This document shows, in pieces, positions 29,355 through 38,068 of a stretch of DNA of 40,565 nucleotides. Location: positions 1-40,565 of IMG/VR virus record IMGVR_UViG_3300047470_000151; one strand, written 5' to 3'. Position 1 is the first letter of the stretch. The number at the start of each line of letters is the position of its first letter. The translations under genes were made by a program, and so were the position numbers. The notes beneath the pieces were generated by a model. That model searched no databases. It saw nothing but the letters and a program-made list of their open reading frames with translations, and was not told the DNA's origin. The stretch is from a virus.

Positions 29355-29723
29355 GTGTCTTACGCGACGATTGAGGAAGTCCGCGCACTCGACGGGCTCG
29401 ACGACTCCGCGCTTTTCCCTGACAGCATGCTCAGCGAGGCAATCGACTTCTCGGTTGAGACGGTCGAAACGTACTGCGGCCAGAAGTGGGACACGGCAGA
29501 GAGCCCGACACCGGAAACGATCCGGTGGTGTGTGCGCACTCTCTCCCGGCAATACGTGCTCGACCACGTCTCCCGGATTCCGGATCGCGCCCTACAGCTT
29601 CAGTCGGAATTCGGGTCGATTCAGCTTGCGCAAGCCGGTGGTAACTGGCGTCCGACTTCCCTGCCGGAAGTGAACGCGAAGCTGAATCTGTACCGGGTCC
29701 GGCTCCCGTTCATTTTCCTGTGA
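29355..29723 (+). CDS. Head-tail connector (adaptor)
   Basis: A 122-residue, mostly helical protein of the HK97 gp6/SPP1 gp15-like adaptor type: MSYATIEEVRALDGLDD, then a helix with VETVETYCGQKW, a second with IRWCVRTLSRQYVLDH, and a C-terminal beta extension ending in LPFIFL. Adaptors bind under the portal to prepare for tail joining. GTG start with AAGGGGG 4-5 bases upstream. Its place just after the capsid gene supports the call. Confidence 0.82.
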   Translation: MSYATIEEVRALDGLDDSALFPDSMLSEAIDFSVETVETYCGQKWDTAESPTPETIRWCVRTLSRQYVLDHVSRIPDRALQLQSEFGSIQLAQAGGNWRPTSLPEVNAKLNLYRVRLPFIFL

Positions 29724-29733
29724 GGGGTCCGGG

Positions 29734-30168
29734 ATGGCGCTGATATTCGACACGAAGGTTGCCCTGTTCGACCGGCTCAAGGCGACCGTTCCGGCCGGAA
29801 CGCAATGCACCTTCGCGGAACAGGGCGACACCAATCGTCGTCGGCAAGTCTTCCTTGGCTCGACGACAGACGACGACATGCAGTCGGCAGCATTCCGGGA
29901 CGGCCCGAAGAAGCCGACGAACGTGACCGGCTACGTAGAAGTACACGCAATCAACATCACTCCCGGGGACCCGGTTGCCGCTGAGCGCGGAGTGTACGAG
30001 CTTCGCGACGCGATCACTGACGCGTGTTCCCAGGTCGACAGAGCGGCCGTGAAGGGGCTCGTCGACCTTCGCCCAGAGTCGGCCACGGTCGACACGGCGG
30101 AGACGACTGACGGGGCGTACAGCGCTCTCACAATCCGCGTCCGCGTCCGTGGGCGCGTCATGCAGTAG
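29734..30168 (+). CDS. Neck/tail-terminator-like protein
   Basis: A 144-residue protein starting MALIFDTKVALFDRLKA. Its layout of an N-terminal helix, beta strands (VTGYVEVHAINI), a central helix (GVYELRDAITDACSQVD) and a final strand pair (SALTIRVRVRGRVMQ) is that of tail-terminator proteins (lambda gpU/HK97 gp10-like fold group). It lies between the connector and the major tail protein, where a tail terminator or head-tail stopper is expected. I see no separate stopper gene, so this call could be either. Confidence 0.6.
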   Translation: MALIFDTKVALFDRLKATVPAGTQCTFAEQGDTNRRRQVFLGSTTDDDMQSAAFRDGPKKPTNVTGYVEVHAINITPGDPVAAERGVYELRDAITDACSQVDRAAVKGLVDLRPESATVDTAETTDGAYSALTIRVRVRGRVMQ

Positions 30169-30182
30169 AAGGGGGCGCGCGC

Positions 30183-31166
30183 ATGGCGCTTGACGCAAGC
30201 ATTGGCATTGGCCGCGAAGACTCATACGGAACTCTCTCGACTGTGGTTGAGGGGTACGAGGGGAAGGCGGACTCTTGGAAGACTTCGCGGGAGTTCATCG
30301 AATCCGTGGGCTTCCGTGCGGGCATGCAGACGGCTCGCGCCGACCGCCGGAGAATCGTGAACATGGGCGGCGAAGGTGAGCTTGAGGTTGACCTACTCGA
30401 CGCCGGGGCTTCCTCGCTCTTCCTCGCAGCGTTCGACAAGGTCACTGTCTCGACGGCGAACGGGATCAAGACGACCGTTGCGGAGACGAGCACCGACAGC
30501 GCGTCACCTTCCTTCTCGGCTCAGATGGTCCGGCCGACGGTCGATGGAACGAAGGTCGGTTACCGGCATGTCGGCTGTGTCGCCACTGAGTGGGAGCTGA
30601 CGGCCGAAGTCGAGAACGCCGTTGCGCTCACGGTCACGTTCGACTTCCAGGACGTGACGCATACGCAGGCAGCGGCTCAGATCATCGCGCCGACGTACCC
30701 GGCGGAGTCGTACCCGTACGACTGGACGCGTACCGCGATCACCCTGACTCGTGCCGGTGCTTCCGTCCCGATGGACGTGAGCAAGTTCAGCGTCTCGGCC
30801 GACAGGGGCATGAAGACCGACCGGCGCTTTCTCCGCTCGAATCAGTTGAAGAAGAAGCCGACCCGCAACGCGATGCCGTCGTACGAAGGTGAGCTTGAGG
30901 GCGAGTTCTCCGCTGATTCCCTAGGGCTGTACGAAGCCTTCATTGCCGGTGAGGTGTGCGGGCTCGTGCTCGACCTTGACGGCGTGCTCCCGAGTTCGGC
31001 ACTGAAGATCGAGTGCCCGGCGATTCAGTTCACGGGCGAGTCGCCTGAGTCGGCCGTTGACGAAGTCACCGTTCACACCCTTCCGTTCCGGGTGCTCGAC
31101 CCGGGCACGGGTGCCGCCGCGATCAAGGCCACGTACACGGAGCCGGAGCCGGACGCGACACCGTAA
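30183..31166 (+). CDS. Major tail (tube) protein
   Basis: A 327-residue protein of the phage tail tube type: MALDASIGIGREDSYGTLS, IVNMGGEGELEVDLLDAG, WELTAEVENAVALTVTFDFQ and YEGELEGEFSADSLGLYEAF with repeated beta strands, as in tube proteins that stack in hexameric rings. It ends in a Pro/Glu tail. ATG with GGGGGCG about 4 bases upstream. It lies 14 bp after the terminator-like gene and shortly before the chaperones. Confidence 0.88.
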   Translation: MALDASIGIGREDSYGTLSTVVEGYEGKADSWKTSREFIESVGFRAGMQTARADRRRIVNMGGEGELEVDLLDAGASSLFLAAFDKVTVSTANGIKTTVAETSTDSASPSFSAQMVRPTVDGTKVGYRHVGCVATEWELTAEVENAVALTVTFDFQDVTHTQAAAQIIAPTYPAESYPYDWTRTAITLTRAGASVPMDVSKFSVSADRGMKTDRRFLRSNQLKKKPTRNAMPSYEGELEGEFSADSLGLYEAFIAGEVCGLVLDLDGVLPSSALKIECPAIQFTGESPESAVDEVTVHTLPFRVLDPGTGAAAIKATYTEPEPDATP

Positions 31167-31177
31167 AGGGGTGGCTC

Positions 31178-31615
31178 GTGGCATCGAACAATTCGGCGTA
31201 CACGGTCCGCGTTGAAGGGCTCCGTGAGCTACAGCGGAACGTTCGACAGCTCCGGGACCGGGAGCTAGGCAAGAAGATCCGTGAGGCCAACAAGGCAGCG
31301 GGAAACGTCCTCTTGCCTCAGGCCGTACACGAGAGCCCGGACGGTAAGCGCGACGCGAAGTCGAGCAAGAAATACCGTCCGGGCAAGCTCGACAAGAGTG
31401 TCAAGGTCGTCGCTTCTCAGAAGAACGTCGTGATCAAAGCGGGCTCCGCGTCCCGCGTTCCTTACGCGGCTGCAATTCATTTCGGTTACCGGAAGCGCAA
31501 CATTCGCCCGAACCGATTCCTTTACCGCGCCATGGCTCGTAAGAGCCCCCAGGTTGCGGCCACTTACGAACGGCTTGTTGCCGGTGTCGTGCGCGATTAC
31601 TTGGAGAGTGAATAG
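31178..31615 (+). CDS. HK97 gp10-like tail-completion protein
   Basis: A 145-residue basic protein. The C-terminal signature AAIHFGYRKRNIRPNRFLYRAM is that of the HK97 gp10/minor tail Z family, which acts at the head-tail interface or in tail completion. The N-terminus has VRVEGLRELQRNVRQLRD. GTG start with AAGGGG 5-7 bases upstream. In most phages this gene precedes the major tail gene; here it follows it. The stop codon TAG abuts the ATG of the chaperone gene. Confidence 0.82.
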   Translation: MASNNSAYTVRVEGLRELQRNVRQLRDRELGKKIREANKAAGNVLLPQAVHESPDGKRDAKSSKKYRPGKLDKSVKVVASQKNVVIKAGSASRVPYAAAIHFGYRKRNIRPNRFLYRAMARKSPQVAATYERLVAGVVRDYLESE

Positions 31616-31891
31616 ATGCCCGCGAAGAAGGCCGCTGCCGTTGCCCCCGACGTTCTGTCCCTGAACATCGACAGCCTGACTCTCGACGAGATCGAGATCA
31701 TCGAAGACCTGATTGACGCTCCGCTCGACTCGCTGAGCAAGCCGGGTCAGAAGAAGGCCCGACTCCTCAAGGCCATGGCCTACGTGATCAAGCGGCGGGA
31801 CAACCCCGACTTCACCCTTGAGGACGCGGGCAAGCTCCGAATCGAGTTGAAGGGCGGCAAGGCAAACCCTCCCGTAGCCAACGCGTCGTAA
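31616..31891 (+). CDS. Tail assembly chaperone, short form (gpG-like)
   Basis: A 91-residue protein starting MPAKKAAAVAPDVL, with an acidic helix (LTLDEIEIIEDLIDAPLDSL) and a basic helix (QKKARLLKAMAYVIKRRDNP). Placed directly before the tape measure gene, it matches the G protein of the G/GT pair that keeps the tape measure soluble while tube protein assembles around it. A downstream open frame (-1) without its own good start extends it, see the 31616-32097 entry. Confidence 0.85.
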   Translation: MPAKKAAAVAPDVLSLNIDSLTLDEIEIIEDLIDAPLDSLSKPGQKKARLLKAMAYVIKRRDNPDFTLEDAGKLRIELKGGKANPPVANAS

Positions 31892-32097
31892 CGGCTGCCC
31901 GGCTCGTCGGCCACTTCCGGGGGCTGTCGTGGGGTGACGTGAAGTCCCTTGAGCTGAGGGACTTCAACGCGTTGGTCGATCAGATGGTTGCCGACTTGGA
32001 AGCCGAGAAGGCAGCGACGAAACGCGCTCAGCGCGGGGGCCGTGCCGGTAGTCCGGCCACGGGAAACGGGGAGCGTCGCACTCCCGTCATGACGTAA
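31616..32097 (+). CDS. Tail assembly chaperone, long form by -1 frameshift (gpGT-like)
   Basis: The -1 frame is open from 31822 to the TAA at 32095-32097 and encodes RLVGHFRGLSWGDVKSLELRDF and a basic tail (AATKRAQRGGRAG), typical of T domains, with no good start of its own. The shift must lie between 31822 and 31891. The best candidate is C-CCT-CCC at 31867-31873, where the P-site Pro tRNA re-pairs perfectly after slipping. The fused product would be about 160 residues. A programmed shift at this place is widespread in long-tailed phages; the exact slip site here is inferred. Confidence 0.75.
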
Positions 32098-32178
32098 CGC
32101 TCAGTAAACGATCACGCTTATGCCGGCACGGGGTGAACCTGTACATAAACGGACATAGGGAGTCCCGCGGGGGCCACT
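32096..32178 (+). repeat. Family C element, copy 2
   Basis: Begins at the end of the chaperone frame and shares ACGCT.AGTAAA, ATGCCGGCAC, AAACGGACAT and CCGCGG with copy 1 at equal spacing. In this copy ACGCTCAGT (32096-32104 region) is repeated inverted as ACTGAGCGT at 32176-32184. It precedes the tape measure gene. Confidence 0.75.
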
Positions 32179-32205
32179 GAGCGTAACAACTGCATAGGGG
32201 GCGCC

Positions 32206-34395
32206 ATGGCGGAGCCGATCAAAATCACGCTTCTCGGGGACGCCGACCAACTCGCGGACACCCTTGCCGATGCGGGCGACGACATAGCCGCGTTCGGCGA
32301 CCAGGCTAAGACGCTCGCTCTCGCTGCCGGTGGTGCAATCGCTATCGGCATTGGCGCGGGGCTCATGGAAGCGCTCAGTCAGGAAGCCGACACAGACCTT
32401 CTCGCGGCTCAGTTGGGCGCGTCCCCGGCGGAAGCTCAGAAGCTGGGCAAGGCTGCCGGAGAGGTCTACGCCGACGGGTACGGCGAGTCCGTCGCCGACG
32501 CGAACGAAGCGCTCAAGAACCTTTGGCAACAGGGGCTTGTTCCGGCCGGTGCCACTGCCGACGAAATGGCGAACATTTCGAAACAGGCAATGGACGTGTC
32601 CACGGTCCTGGGTGACGAAGTCGGCCCGACCGCGAATGCCGTCGGCCAGATGCTGAAAACCGGAATGGCAAAGAATGCCACTGAGGCATTCGACATTCTC
32701 GTTGCCGGTACTCAGAACGGCGCAAATAAAGCCGAAGACTTGCTGGACACGTTCAACGAGTACGGCACGTCCTTTAGGACTCTGGGGCTCGACGGCAAGA
32801 CCGCAATGGGCCTGATTTCTCAGGGCTTGCAGGGCGGTGCGCGTGACGCGGATCAGGTTGCCGACGCGCTCAAGGAATTCAGCCTGGTCGCCGGGCAGGG
32901 TGGTACCGCGATCAATCAGACCTTCGCGTCGATTGGCCTGAACGGCAGTCAGATCACGAAGGACATTAACGCCGGGGGCAAGGCCGCTTCGGATGCTCTC
33001 GGGTCGGTGCTCGCGAAGCTCCGCGAGATGCCTGCCGGAGCCGCGAAGGCGAACGCGGTGAAGACGCTCTTCGGTGGTCCGGGTGAAGACCTGGGGGCCG
33101 CGCTCTTCTCGCTGAACGTCGACAAGGCCACGGATGCTCTCGGCAAAGTCGACGGTGCCGCCAAGAAGGCAGGCGACACCATGCACGACAACGCGGCGAA
33201 CAAGGTGAAGGTCTTCACTCGCTCGCTGCAACAGGGTGTCGTCGACTTCCTCGGAACGGCTGTCGTTCCTGCGGTCGAAGCCCTTGCCGACAAGCTCTCG
33301 GGTGTCGGTGACGCGATCACGGTGACCGCCGGTTTCATCGCTCAGCACAGCACGACGTTCGGGATCATCGCGGGTGTGATCACGGCCCTGATCCTTCCGG
33401 CCCTGATCGCATGGGGTGTGCAGCAAGTCATTACCGGCGCTCAGGTGGTTACCGGGTGGGTCACGACGGCAGCCGCTTCGGTCACGTCGGCAGCGACTCA
33501 GGTTGCCGCGTCGTGGTCTACCGTCGGGGGCTGGATCGCTGCCGCTGCCCGTGCCGTCATCTCCGCTGCCGTGATCGTCGGTTCATGGGTCCTCATGGGG
33601 GCTCAGTCACTCATTCAGGCTGCCGTCATGGCGTCCGCGTGGCTTGTCGCCATCTGGCCTATCGCGCTCGTCATTGCGGCCATAGTCGGGCTCGCGCTGA
33701 TCATCTGGCAGAACTGGGACACGATCAAGAAATACACCCTTGAGGCCTTCCAGTGGGTTTGGGAATGGGTCAAGAAAATCTTCGGATGGCTCAAGGATCT
33801 CTTCCTGAACTTCACGGGTCCCGGACTCCTGATCAAGCATTGGGACACGATCGTCACGGCCACGACGAACGCTTTCAAGTGGGTTCGCGACAAGGCGAAG
33901 GCGGGAATCGACGCGGTTGTTGGGTTCGTGACGGGGCTCCCGTCCCGGCTCCGTTCCGCACTGTCGTCGCTCGTGAACGCGGGCAAGTCGATCGGCGGAA
34001 GCGTGATCGACGGAATCAAGAACGGTCTCGGCAAGCTGGGGGGCTTCGCTTCCTCGCTCGCATCCACCGTGACCCGTGCCGCGAAGGGTGCGATCAATGG
34101 CGTGATCGACCTTCTCAACTGGGCAATCCCCGACAAGTTGGGATGGGGCAAGCTGTCGATCTCTCTGCCGTCGAATCCCATTCCGAAGATTCGCGCTATG
34201 GGTGGTCCGGCCCGTGGCCTTACCCGTGTGGGTGAGCGCGGTCCGGAGTGGGTGAATCTCCCGGACGGCTCGACCGTGATTCCCAACCATGCGGGCACAT
34301 CGGGAATCCCGGTCGTCGTCAACGTGCAGACGAACGCCGACCCGTTCGCGATCGGGCGCGAAGTGGCATGGGCCCTTCGGACGTCGCCCGCATAG
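32206..34395 (+). CDS. Tail tape measure protein
   Basis: A 729-residue protein. The N-terminal third is helical and Ala/Asp/Gln-rich; the central part (about 370-505) has several hydrophobic stretches (FGIIAGVITALILPALIAWG, IALVIAAIVGLALIIW) typical of tape measures, which set tail length and enter the cell membrane. The end holds a Gly/Ser-rich helical region and RVGERGPEWVNLPDGSTVIPN, a usual C-terminal signature. By the rule of about 0.15 nm per residue the tail would be near 110 nm. GTAGGGGG-type ribosome site (AGGGGGCGCC) precedes the ATG. Confidence 0.95.
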   Translation: MAEPIKITLLGDADQLADTLADAGDDIAAFGDQAKTLALAAGGAIAIGIGAGLMEALSQEADTDLLAAQLGASPAEAQKLGKAAGEVYADGYGESVADANEALKNLWQQGLVPAGATADEMANISKQAMDVSTVLGDEVGPTANAVGQMLKTGMAKNATEAFDILVAGTQNGANKAEDLLDTFNEYGTSFRTLGLDGKTAMGLISQGLQGGARDADQVADALKEFSLVAGQGGTAINQTFASIGLNGSQITKDINAGGKAASDALGSVLAKLREMPAGAAKANAVKTLFGGPGEDLGAALFSLNVDKATDALGKVDGAAKKAGDTMHDNAANKVKVFTRSLQQGVVDFLGTAVVPAVEALADKLSGVGDAITVTAGFIAQHSTTFGIIAGVITALILPALIAWGVQQVITGAQVVTGWVTTAAASVTSAATQVAASWSTVGGWIAAAARAVISAAVIVGSWVLMGAQSLIQAAVMASAWLVAIWPIALVIAAIVGLALIIWQNWDTIKKYTLEAFQWVWEWVKKIFGWLKDLFLNFTGPGLLIKHWDTIVTATTNAFKWVRDKAKAGIDAVVGFVTGLPSRLRSALSSLVNAGKSIGGSVIDGIKNGLGKLGGFASSLASTVTRAAKGAINGVIDLLNWAIPDKLGWGKLSISLPSNPIPKIRAMGGPARGLTRVGERGPEWVNLPDGSTVIPNHAGTSGIPVVVNVQTNADPFAIGREVAWALRTSPA

Positions 34396-34398
34396 TCC

Positions 34399-34421
34399 AG
34401 CCCACTCAATTTGAGTGGGCT
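34399..34421. promoter_or_regulatory. Family A palindrome, copy 12
   Basis: Perfect 23 bp; 3 bp after the tape measure stop and 17 bp before the next ATG. Confidence 0.9.
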
Positions 34422-34438
34422 ACGAAGAGGGGGCTGGT

Positions 34439-35305
34439 ATGGCGGAGTTGGAAGACTGGACGTGCTCTTACAACGGGTTCGTCATGGGAGAACCCGACTC
34501 CGCCATATCAATCGTTCAGGTCGACGGGCTCTTGTCGCTGCCGGAAGTCCGCTCTTCGGATCTCACCCTTGTGCAGCGACACGGGCTCTTCGCCGGGGAC
34601 GACTACATGAACGGCCGCACCGTGACTCTCACGCTTGAGGTCTACGGGTCGACGCGGTCAGAGTTCACTGAGGCTCTCAATGCGGTACAGGCTGCCTTCA
34701 TCCCCGGGAACCCGGAAGCATCCTTCACGTTCCGGTTCCCCGGGGTTGCTGCCGACCAAACGGCTTACCTCATGGCACGGCCTAGGAAGCGGTCGGCTCC
34801 GCTCGACCTGAACTTTGCCTACGGCGTGTGCAACGTCGTGGTCGAGCTGTACACGACGAGCCCGTACATGTACGGCGACGCTGCCCGTGAGGCCGTCGTG
34901 AGGTCTCTCAAGCGCGATCAGGTGCCGTCGGGCATGGTCGTGCCGACGACCGTTCCGTTCACGGTCACGGGTGTCGGGGCTCCCCCGGCGGACCCGGTTA
35001 CGTGGGTCACTGAGTGGGGCTCCATTCCGGCACGGCCGACTGTCGCTGTGACCGGCGGGGCTAGCCCGGTGCTGTGGGACGACACGACGGGGCAGCGCTT
35101 CGCGGTCGACTTCAGCGGCAACTTCGTGGTCGACAGCGCCAACGAGATCGTCACCGCGTGGAACGGCGACGACATTACGGGGCTCGTCCGTGACGGCTCC
35201 GCGTGGCCGGAGTACGGACCCGGCACGCACCGACTGAGGCTCACGAGCCGAGACGAGTACACGGCAGCGCGGGCAGTGCTGTCCTGGGTAGATAGGTGGG
35301 TCTGA
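34439..35305 (+). CDS. Distal tail protein (Dit-like)
   Basis: A 288-residue protein directly after the tape measure, where the distal tail protein is expected. The N-terminal half (WTCSYNGFVMG, GRTVTLTLEVYGS, FTFRFPG) and the later galectin-like beta part (ARPTVAVTGGASPVLW, GTHRLRLTSRDEYTAARAVL) fit the Dit two-domain plan. Dit forms the hexameric hub at the tail tip. ATG 34439 has AGAGGGGG about 8 bases upstream; a GTG at 34415 lies inside the palindrome. Confidence 0.8.
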   Translation: MAELEDWTCSYNGFVMGEPDSAISIVQVDGLLSLPEVRSSDLTLVQRHGLFAGDDYMNGRTVTLTLEVYGSTRSEFTEALNAVQAAFIPGNPEASFTFRFPGVAADQTAYLMARPRKRSAPLDLNFAYGVCNVVVELYTTSPYMYGDAAREAVVRSLKRDQVPSGMVVPTTVPFTVTGVGAPPADPVTWVTEWGSIPARPTVAVTGGASPVLWDDTTGQRFAVDFSGNFVVDSANEIVTAWNGDDITGLVRDGSAWPEYGPGTHRLRLTSRDEYTAARAVLSWVDRWV

Positions 35306-35308
35306 GTC

Positions 35309-36301
35309 ATGGCGGGCTTCGTTTGGTTTCAGGACGGTGTGTCGTACGGGGGCAGCGACCTTGCCAACTTCAACAACCTGAACATGCCCCGAATGGGCTT
35401 CATCAACTTGTTCGCGGGAGCCTCTGAGTTCCTGATGACCGGTGACCAGACAGCCCGGACAGTGACTGTCGGCTCTGGCAACGCTCTGATCGGCCGCCCT
35501 GCGGGTGGTGCCGCGTGGGCATGGTCCCCGGGCGCAACCGTTGCCGTGCCGGTGGCAAGCAATGACAACCCCCGGCGCGACCTGATCGTTGCCCGTGTCA
35601 CCACGTCGGCGATCGACGGCACGAACGGTGTCGCTGTCGAGATCATCGCGGGCACTCCGGCGGCTAGCCCGGTTGCTCCGGCACGACCCGACAACGCCAT
35701 TGCCCTGGGGTGGGTGGACGTTCCGAAGGCGACGACCACGTTCACGCTGACCGCTACGCGCTACACGGGGCAGTACCGGGACCAGGGCATCATGTCGGCC
35801 CCGGGCACGGTGGGGATCGATTGGGCCGGACAGCTTCCGTCGGCTTCGGCTGTCCGTGTCGGCGCGACTGTGGTCGACCTGGGAACCAATCAGCGTTGGT
35901 TGCGTACGGCGGGCTCAACATGGTTCACGTCGGACCCGGGTCCATGGCGAGCCGTGACCTTGCAGAACTACCAGACTTCGGACGCGACCAACGTGACCGT
36001 CTCCGGCACGCTGTACGTCCGCGAGTCGTCGACCATGTGGGAACTGTCCGGCCGCGTCGACTTCTCCCCGGCGAAGGCTCCGATACAGCTCGTCATCATC
36101 GGGACAACCCCGACGACAATCACGCGCCCGACGGCACACACATACGCACCGAGCGGGCAGACCTTCTTTTCCGCTACCGGCGGCGATGCGCGTATTGCGC
36201 TGACGACCGCAGGTGCACTCGAAATGGGGGCGGTCGGCGCGATATCGGCCCTGTACTGCAATGTCCAGATGAGCAAGAGCCCGTTCAATACGGCGTCATA
36301 G
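35309..36301 (+). CDS. Minor tail protein
   Basis: A 330-residue beta-rich protein, MAGFVWFQDGVSYGGSDL..., with a segment typical of phage tip proteins that bind an adhesin (TARTVTVGSGNALIGRPAGGAAWAW, then RRDLIVARV). The second half (about 190-330) has strand-turn patterns like receptor-binding or fibre-tip domains. It starts 3 bp after the Dit stop, so the two are co-translated. Exact role at the tail tip unknown. Confidence 0.75.
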   Translation: MAGFVWFQDGVSYGGSDLANFNNLNMPRMGFINLFAGASEFLMTGDQTARTVTVGSGNALIGRPAGGAAWAWSPGATVAVPVASNDNPRRDLIVARVTTSAIDGTNGVAVEIIAGTPAASPVAPARPDNAIALGWVDVPKATTTFTLTATRYTGQYRDQGIMSAPGTVGIDWAGQLPSASAVRVGATVVDLGTNQRWLRTAGSTWFTSDPGPWRAVTLQNYQTSDATNVTVSGTLYVRESSTMWELSGRVDFSPAKAPIQLVIIGTTPTTITRPTAHTYAPSGQTFFSATGGDARIALTTAGALEMGAVGAISALYCNVQMSKSPFNTAS

Positions 36302-36322
36302 CCCACTCAATTTGAGTGGGTT
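36300..36322. promoter_or_regulatory. Family A palindrome, copy 13
   Basis: One mismatched pair; its first bases are part of the upstream TAG stop. A family B motif follows 3 bp later. Confidence 0.85.
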
Positions 36323-36325
36323 GAG

Positions 36326-36342
36326 GGCAAGCCACTCGCTAG
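36326..36342 (+). promoter_or_regulatory. Family B motif, copy 11
   Basis: GGCAAGCCACTCGCTAG, ending 18 bp before the ATG at 36361. Only copy inside the structural block. Confidence 0.7.
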
Positions 36343-36360
36343 AAGTAGAGGGGGGATGGC

Positions 36361-37461
36361 ATGCCGAATGCTCGATATGAAGTCGCTCAGATTGCCGCCC
36401 GGTCCGGTGAGGTTCTGGACGTCTTGCCGGTTACCGGAATCAGCTACAGCGAGACACTGAACGGGGCCGGTACGGCGACGATCGGTATCCCGTTGAAGGC
36501 TGCCGACCCTGACACGCTCGTCCCCGGCGAGAGCGCGCTTGCAGTGCTCCGGGGAGGCTCCCCCGTATGGGGCGGGATGCTGTGGACTGCCGACGCCGAC
36601 CTTGACGCCGGAACACTGACGCTGAATGCGTCCGGGTGGCACTCGTACTACTCGGCGTGCTACCTGGGCGGCTTCTTCCGGCTGTCCGACGGGGGTGACG
36701 GCCGACTTCTCGGCAGATGGCTGGGGTACGCGGGGAAGAAGGATCAAGCCCTTCTCTTGCGTGACTGGTTTGAGCGCGCGAACGACGACGACGGCATTGG
36801 TACCGACACGTCACGGCTCAACACGACCGGCCGTATCCGCTCCCGTGAGTGGGGCTTCTCCGAATTCAAGAACACGGCTGAGGCAATCAACGAGCTTGCC
36901 GACGAAGACGGGGGCTTCGATTTCCGATATGAGACCTACTGGCGCGACGCGTCCCACATCGGGAACCGGTTCATCATGTCGCCCCGGGTGTTCTCGACCT
37001 TCCCGGCACTGACTCACCGCGTCACGTGCAACGTCACCCGGGTCACGTACGACGGCAGCAAACTCGCAACCAGATCGTTCGCCTTCGGTGCCGACATGGG
37101 CACGGGCGTGAAGCCGTACGCGTGGAAGGCGAACACGCTCGACACGCCGACACTCGTTCAGGTCGCGACCTATGCCGACTTGAAGGCGACGGGGGATCTC
37201 ATCCCGAAGGCCAACGCGATTGCTGCCGTCGGCCGGTCACCAATCGCCATTCCCACGCTGACCCTGTACCCGGGCGTATTCGAGCCGTCGGCATTCCTGC
37301 CCGGCTCGTACGGAAGCGTTCAGATCGATTCGGGCTATGTGCGCTTGCTCGACGACTTCGTGTTGACGGAACGCCGCGTGGACGTAGACACGAACGGAAC
37401 CGAGACCGTCGCCCTTTCCCTTGCCAGTAAGGACGTATTCGAAAATGGCGATTCAAGCTAA
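36361..37461 (+). CDS. Tail hub/baseplate protein (minor tail)
   Basis: A 366-residue protein starting MPNARYEVAQIAARSGEVLD. The pattern VTGISYSETLNGAGTATIGIP, then GMLWTADADLDAGTLTLNASGWHSYY, resembles the N-terminal hub domains of tail-associated (gp27-like, Gp37-type) proteins of Streptomyces and Gordonia phages. The end (VLTERRVDVDTNGTETVALSL) is also typical of that family. It would form the ring below Dit. AGGGGGGATGG precedes the ATG. Confidence 0.78.
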   Translation: MPNARYEVAQIAARSGEVLDVLPVTGISYSETLNGAGTATIGIPLKAADPDTLVPGESALAVLRGGSPVWGGMLWTADADLDAGTLTLNASGWHSYYSACYLGGFFRLSDGGDGRLLGRWLGYAGKKDQALLLRDWFERANDDDGIGTDTSRLNTTGRIRSREWGFSEFKNTAEAINELADEDGGFDFRYETYWRDASHIGNRFIMSPRVFSTFPALTHRVTCNVTRVTYDGSKLATRSFAFGADMGTGVKPYAWKANTLDTPTLVQVATYADLKATGDLIPKANAIAAVGRSPIAIPTLTLYPGVFEPSAFLPGSYGSVQIDSGYVRLLDDFVLTERRVDVDTNGTETVALSLASKDVFENGDSS

Positions 37462-38068
37462 CGCGCTTCCTCCGTCGCTCATTGCGGAGCTGACCGAAAT
37501 GAAGCGTCGGCTCACTGCTCTTGAGCGGAAGCCGAAGCTCGGAAGCGTGAACGAACGGCTTCCGTTCGGCAACTTCCAGAGTCCTTCGCTTGAGGGCACA
37601 GAGGGGGCCGAGTACACACACGCTCTCGGCGCGATCAATTCAACCGGACTGAATCAGCCGGTGCTTCTCGTCTCTGTTCCGTTCAGTATTCCGTGGGGCG
37701 CGAGTGCGGCTCTCGACGTGTCCGTGACCCTGTGGATTCGGGACATGATCACGAACGGCAAGACGGCGGAACTCACGATCACGAAGGCCAACGACAACAA
37801 CGGCCTCACACGTTCGATCACCTACGCATGGCGACACCCTCAGCCGATCGGCTTCGACGACGGACAGAGCTGGAAGGGCTTCGCCATTGAGTACCACGTG
37901 AACAAGCGCGTGACCTACAACGGCGAGTCGCTCACGGTCGGCATGGGGAGCCCTACGTTCATCGTCGGCGTGCCGGACGGCACATACCTTGAGGAAGCCG
38001 ACGACGGCAACCCGCGCATTGCCGGTGTGCTCACGCCGACGGACGGGGGGCCGGTGGAATGGGGCTGA
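37445..38068 (+). CDS. Tail-tip protein of unknown detail (207 aa)
   Basis: A 207-residue protein starting MAIQANALPPSLIAELTEMKRRLTALERKPK, an N-terminal helix that may trimerise, followed by a beta-rich body (FGNFQSPSLEG, VLLVSVPFSIPWGASAALDV). This layout of a short coiled coil plus beta domain is frequent in minor tail proteins. It overlaps the previous gene by 17 bp and the next by 10 bp. A TTG at 37421 is in frame but less likely. Confidence 0.75.
   Translation: MAIQANALPPSLIAELTEMKRRLTALERKPKLGSVNERLPFGNFQSPSLEGTEGAEYTHALGAINSTGLNQPVLLVSVPFSIPWGASAALDVSVTLWIRDMITNGKTAELTITKANDNNGLTRSITYAWRHPQPIGFDDGQSWKGFAIEYHVNKRVTYNGESLTVGMGSPTFIVGVPDGTYLEEADDGNPRIAGVLTPTDGGPVEWG

Noticed and set aside
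29438-29454. GGCAATCGACTTCTCGG resembling family B
   Set aside because: Lies in the connector gene and loses the conserved CTCGCT half.
32101-33426. A 441-residue minus-strand open frame
   Set aside because: Antisense shadow of the tape measure gene; also covers a family C element.
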